Shown here: positions 6,339-7,839 of the stretch, piece after piece | Layout of the letters: every line of letters begins with the position of its first letter | Numbering within the stretch: position 1 is the first letter of the stretch | NCBI GenBank assembly: GCA_001800515.1 | Contig: MGVN01000111.1 | Coordinates: 1-7,839, forward strand | Direction of reading: 5' to 3' | DNA from: Elusimicrobia bacterium RIFOXYB2_FULL_49_7 | GTDB taxonomy: Bacteria > Fibrobacterota > OXYB2-FULL-49-7 | Length of the DNA: 7,839 nt | The notes under the pieces: model-generated | The model's input: the letters and a program-made list of their open reading frames with translations, nothing else | Told to the model about the DNA's origin: nothing | Databases searched by the model: none | Translations under genes and position numbers: made by a program

Positions 6339-7310
6339 GGCACGCTGTTCAAACCGGTAGGCCGTTCTGACGATGGCCGATAGTTCTGGAAATTCGGTCT
6401 TCCAGTTCAGCATGCGTTTCGCTTTATCCGCATTGCCCACCAGCACGGGCGGGTCTCCTGCCCGGCGCGGGCCTTCCTGACAAGGCACCGGTTGCCCGGA
6501 AATCCGTTCAACGTCTTTAATGACGTCACGCACGGAAAAACCGTTTCCATTTCCTAAATTAAAGACCTCGCTTCGACCGTTGTCCATCAGATAAGACAAG
6601 CCCAGGATATGGGCGTTCGACAAATCATTGACATGGATATAATCGCGGATGCAGGTACCGTCCGGCGTGGGATAGTCGGTCCCGAAAACCGTCAGCGGCT
6701 CACCGGTTCCGGCAGCAGCGCGAAGGCAGAGCGGGATCAGATGGCTCTCCGGATGATGACGTTCACCCAACTCCCCATCCGGATCGCAACCGGCGGCATT
6801 GAAATAGCGAAAAATCACGGACTGCAATCCTTGGGAAGCAGTCAGTTCGGCCAATCGTTGTTCCACAAGCAGTTTGCTCTCACCATAGGGATTGATGGGG
6901 GCCTGCGGATGCTCCTCTGAAATGGGCACCCTCTGAGGCACACCATAGGTGGCACAGGTGGAGGAAAAAATAAACCGGTGGATCCCGTTCTCCAACATGA
7001 CTTCGAGAAGACGGACGGTTTTTTCGTAATTATTCTCCCGATAAAGAGCCGGTTGCGCCACAGACTCGCCCACATAAGCATAGGCCGCAAAATGCATGAC
7101 CGCATCGATTTTCTCGGACCGGAATAATCGGTTCAAGCGAGCGGAATCACCGATATCACCTTCGACAAAGGCCCCGTATCTTACCGCATCACGAAAACCG
7201 CGGCTCAGATTGTCATAGGTGGTAACGCTGAAACCCCGCTGGTGAAGCAGTTTGGCGCAGTGGGATCCGATGTAACCTGCACCGCCGACGACCAGAACCG
7301 ATAGGCTCAT
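6333..7310 (-). CDS. galE: UDP-glucose 4-epimerase
   Basis: GalE interconverts UDP-glucose and UDP-galactose (some members also the N-acetyl forms) with a bound NAD, in the cytoplasm. It supplies galactose units for surface polysaccharide and works in the Leloir pathway. The 325 residues fit the short bacterial GalE length. The Rossmann motif Gly9-Gly-Ala-Gly12-Tyr-Ile-Gly15 is followed by Tyr32-Asp-Asn-Leu-Ser-Arg. The catalytic Ser-Ser-Thr is at 116-118 and Tyr142-x3-Lys146 (in Asn-Pro-Tyr-Gly-Glu-Ser-Lys) is intact. The Phe-Asn-Ala-Ala-Gly substrate loop and the Arg-Asp-Tyr-Ile-His-Val motif typical of GalE are also present. Its ATG overlaps the TGA of the upstream nucleotide-sugar gene (ATGA), so the pair is translationally coupled; only a weak GGTGG lies upstream. 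Substrate range, UDP-Gal versus UDP-GalNAc, cannot be settled from these residues. Confidence 0.95.
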   Translation of the reverse strand: MSLSVLVVGGAGYIGSHCAKLLHQRGFSVTTYDNLSRGFRDAVRYGAFVEGDIGDSARLNRLFRSEKIDAVMHFAAYAYVGESVAQPALYRENNYEKTVRLLEVMLENGIHRFIFSSTCATYGVPQRVPISEEHPQAPINPYGESKLLVEQRLAELTASQGLQSVIFRYFNAAGCDPDGELGERHHPESHLIPLCLRAAAGTGEPLTVFGTDYPTPDGTCIRDYIHVNDLSNAHILGLSYLMDNGRSEVFNLGNGNGFSVRDVIKDVERISGQPVPCQEGPRRAGDPPVLVGNADKAKRMLNWKTEFPELSAIVRTAYRFEQRAR

Positions 7311-7777
7311 ACCACCGTCTGGAAATAAGCGATGGTCTTTTCCAGTCCCTTGGAAAGAGGAACCACGGGTTTCCAGCCCAGTTTCTGCCGAGCAAGCGAA
7401 ATATCCGGTTTCCGCTGTTTCGGATCATCAAGCGGTAAAGACTTATGGATGATCTTAGATCTTGACCCGGTGAGGTCAATCACCTTCTCGGCCAGTTCGA
7501 GCATCGTGAATTCACCGGGATTCCCAAGATTTACCGGGCCGTGAAAATGGTCCTTTTCCATCATGCGGATGAGACCTTCCACCAAGTCATCCACATAGCA
7601 GAAAGAACGGGTCTGATTGCCTTTGCCGTAAATGGTAATCGGTTTATTCGTCAGCGCCTGAACAATGAAATTAGACACCACACGGCCGTCGTTTTTCTGC
7701 ATGCCGGGACCGTACGTGTTAAAAATCCGCACCACACGGATATCCACTTTGTTCTGGCGCAGATAATCAAAGAAAAG
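7307..7777 (-). CDS. UDP-glucuronate decarboxylase-like SDR enzyme, C-terminal half (5' end lost)
   Basis: The 156 trustworthy residues match the second half of UDP-glucuronic acid decarboxylase (UXS) and related dTDP-glucose-dehydratase-type SDR enzymes. They start at Leu-Phe-Phe-Asp-Tyr, then run through [34 protein letters not shown] and [10 protein letters not shown]. The last two are strong signs of the UXS group, which converts UDP-glucuronate to UDP-xylose. The NAD-binding Rossmann half and the catalytic Tyr-x3-Lys, which normally lies just before Leu-Phe-Phe-Asp, are missing. The open frame continues to 7839, but everything beyond 7777 is an inverted copy of the gene itself and should not be translated. 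The gene overlaps galE by 4 nt, forming a nucleotide-sugar operon. Confidence 0.88.
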   Translation of the reverse strand, partial: LFFDYLRQNKVDIRVVRIFNTYGPGMQKNDGRVVSNFIVQALTNKPITIYGKGNQTRSFCYVDDLVEGLIRMMEKDHFHGPVNLGNPGEFTMLELAEKVIDLTGSRSKIIHKSLPLDDPKQRKPDISLARQKLGWKPVVPLSKGLEKTIAYFQTVV

Positions 7778-7839
7778 GGATATCCGTGTGGTGCGGATTT
7801 TTAACACGTACGGTCCCGGCATGCAGAAAAACGACGGCC
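7684..7839. repeat. 62-bp perfect inverted repeat at the window end, probable fold-back artefact
   Basis: Bases 7778-7839 are the exact reverse complement of 7684-7745, with no mismatch, around a 32-nt spacer (7746-7777). The left arm is normal coding sequence of the UXS-like gene. The right arm replaces the place where the conserved catalytic Tyr-x3-Lys region should be and encodes unrelated residues on the minus strand. The repeat reaches the last base of the window, as expected if a contig ended on a fold-back read. Confidence 0.95.

Noticed and set aside
7778..7822. ATG at 7822 as the start of the UXS-like protein
   Set aside because: It lies in the inverted copy; the 15 residues it adds are unrelated to the family, and the Rossmann half would be missing.

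Overview
This window holds eight protein-coding genes in a compact arrangement from a Gram-negative bacterium. The evidence for that is an exported c-type cytochrome, a lipobox lipoprotein cyclophilin, PdxJ-type (DXP-dependent) vitamin B6 synthesis, and Shine-Dalgarno-led genes with ATGA overlaps. The lineage cannot be fixed from the sequence; a PVC-type (Kiritimatiellota/Lentisphaerae-like) or deltaproteobacterial-type anaerobe is a low-confidence guess. UGA ends several genes here as an ordinary stop, so the genetic code is not reassigned.

Left part (1-3588), all on the minus strand. In transcription order it contains a secreted protein of unknown function (2482-3588); a tetraheme cytochrome c with a UshA-like N-terminal part (1082-2485), whose ATG overlaps the stop of the previous gene; a long interrupted hairpin; nagB, glucosamine-6-phosphate deaminase (142-954); and the start of a probable AAC(3)-family acetyltransferase cut by the window edge (1-125). 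The main discovery is in the cytochrome. Its frame is open for 467 codons from a signal peptide to the fourth CXXCH heme motif except for one TGA at codon 52 (2330-2332). That TGA stands where relatives have the second cysteine of a Pro-Cys-Gly-Cys motif, and it is followed at the right distance by a GC stem with a GGTCT loop, as in the bacterial SECIS of fdhF. It is very probably a selenocysteine codon, giving an exported selenocytochrome with a Cys-Gly-Sec motif. A gene caller would truncate it to a signal-less protein starting at an internal TTG.

Middle part (3649-6329), plus strand. It contains a membrane-anchored, YibQ-like divergent polysaccharide deacetylase that seems to have lost its metal-site residues; pdxJ; and a coiled-coil lipoprotein cyclophilin. 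They are closely spaced (9 and 14 nt) and are probably one transcript. A 60-nt AT-rich region separates them from the divergent left cluster.

Right part (6333-7839), minus strand. It contains galE (UDP-glucose 4-epimerase), preceded by and overlapping the 3' half of a UDP-glucuronate decarboxylase-like nucleotide-sugar gene. This pair supplies nucleotide sugars for surface polysaccharide. The last 62 bases are an exact reverse-complement copy of 7684-7745 and break the conserved enzyme, which looks like a fold-back assembly or amplification artefact at a contig end.
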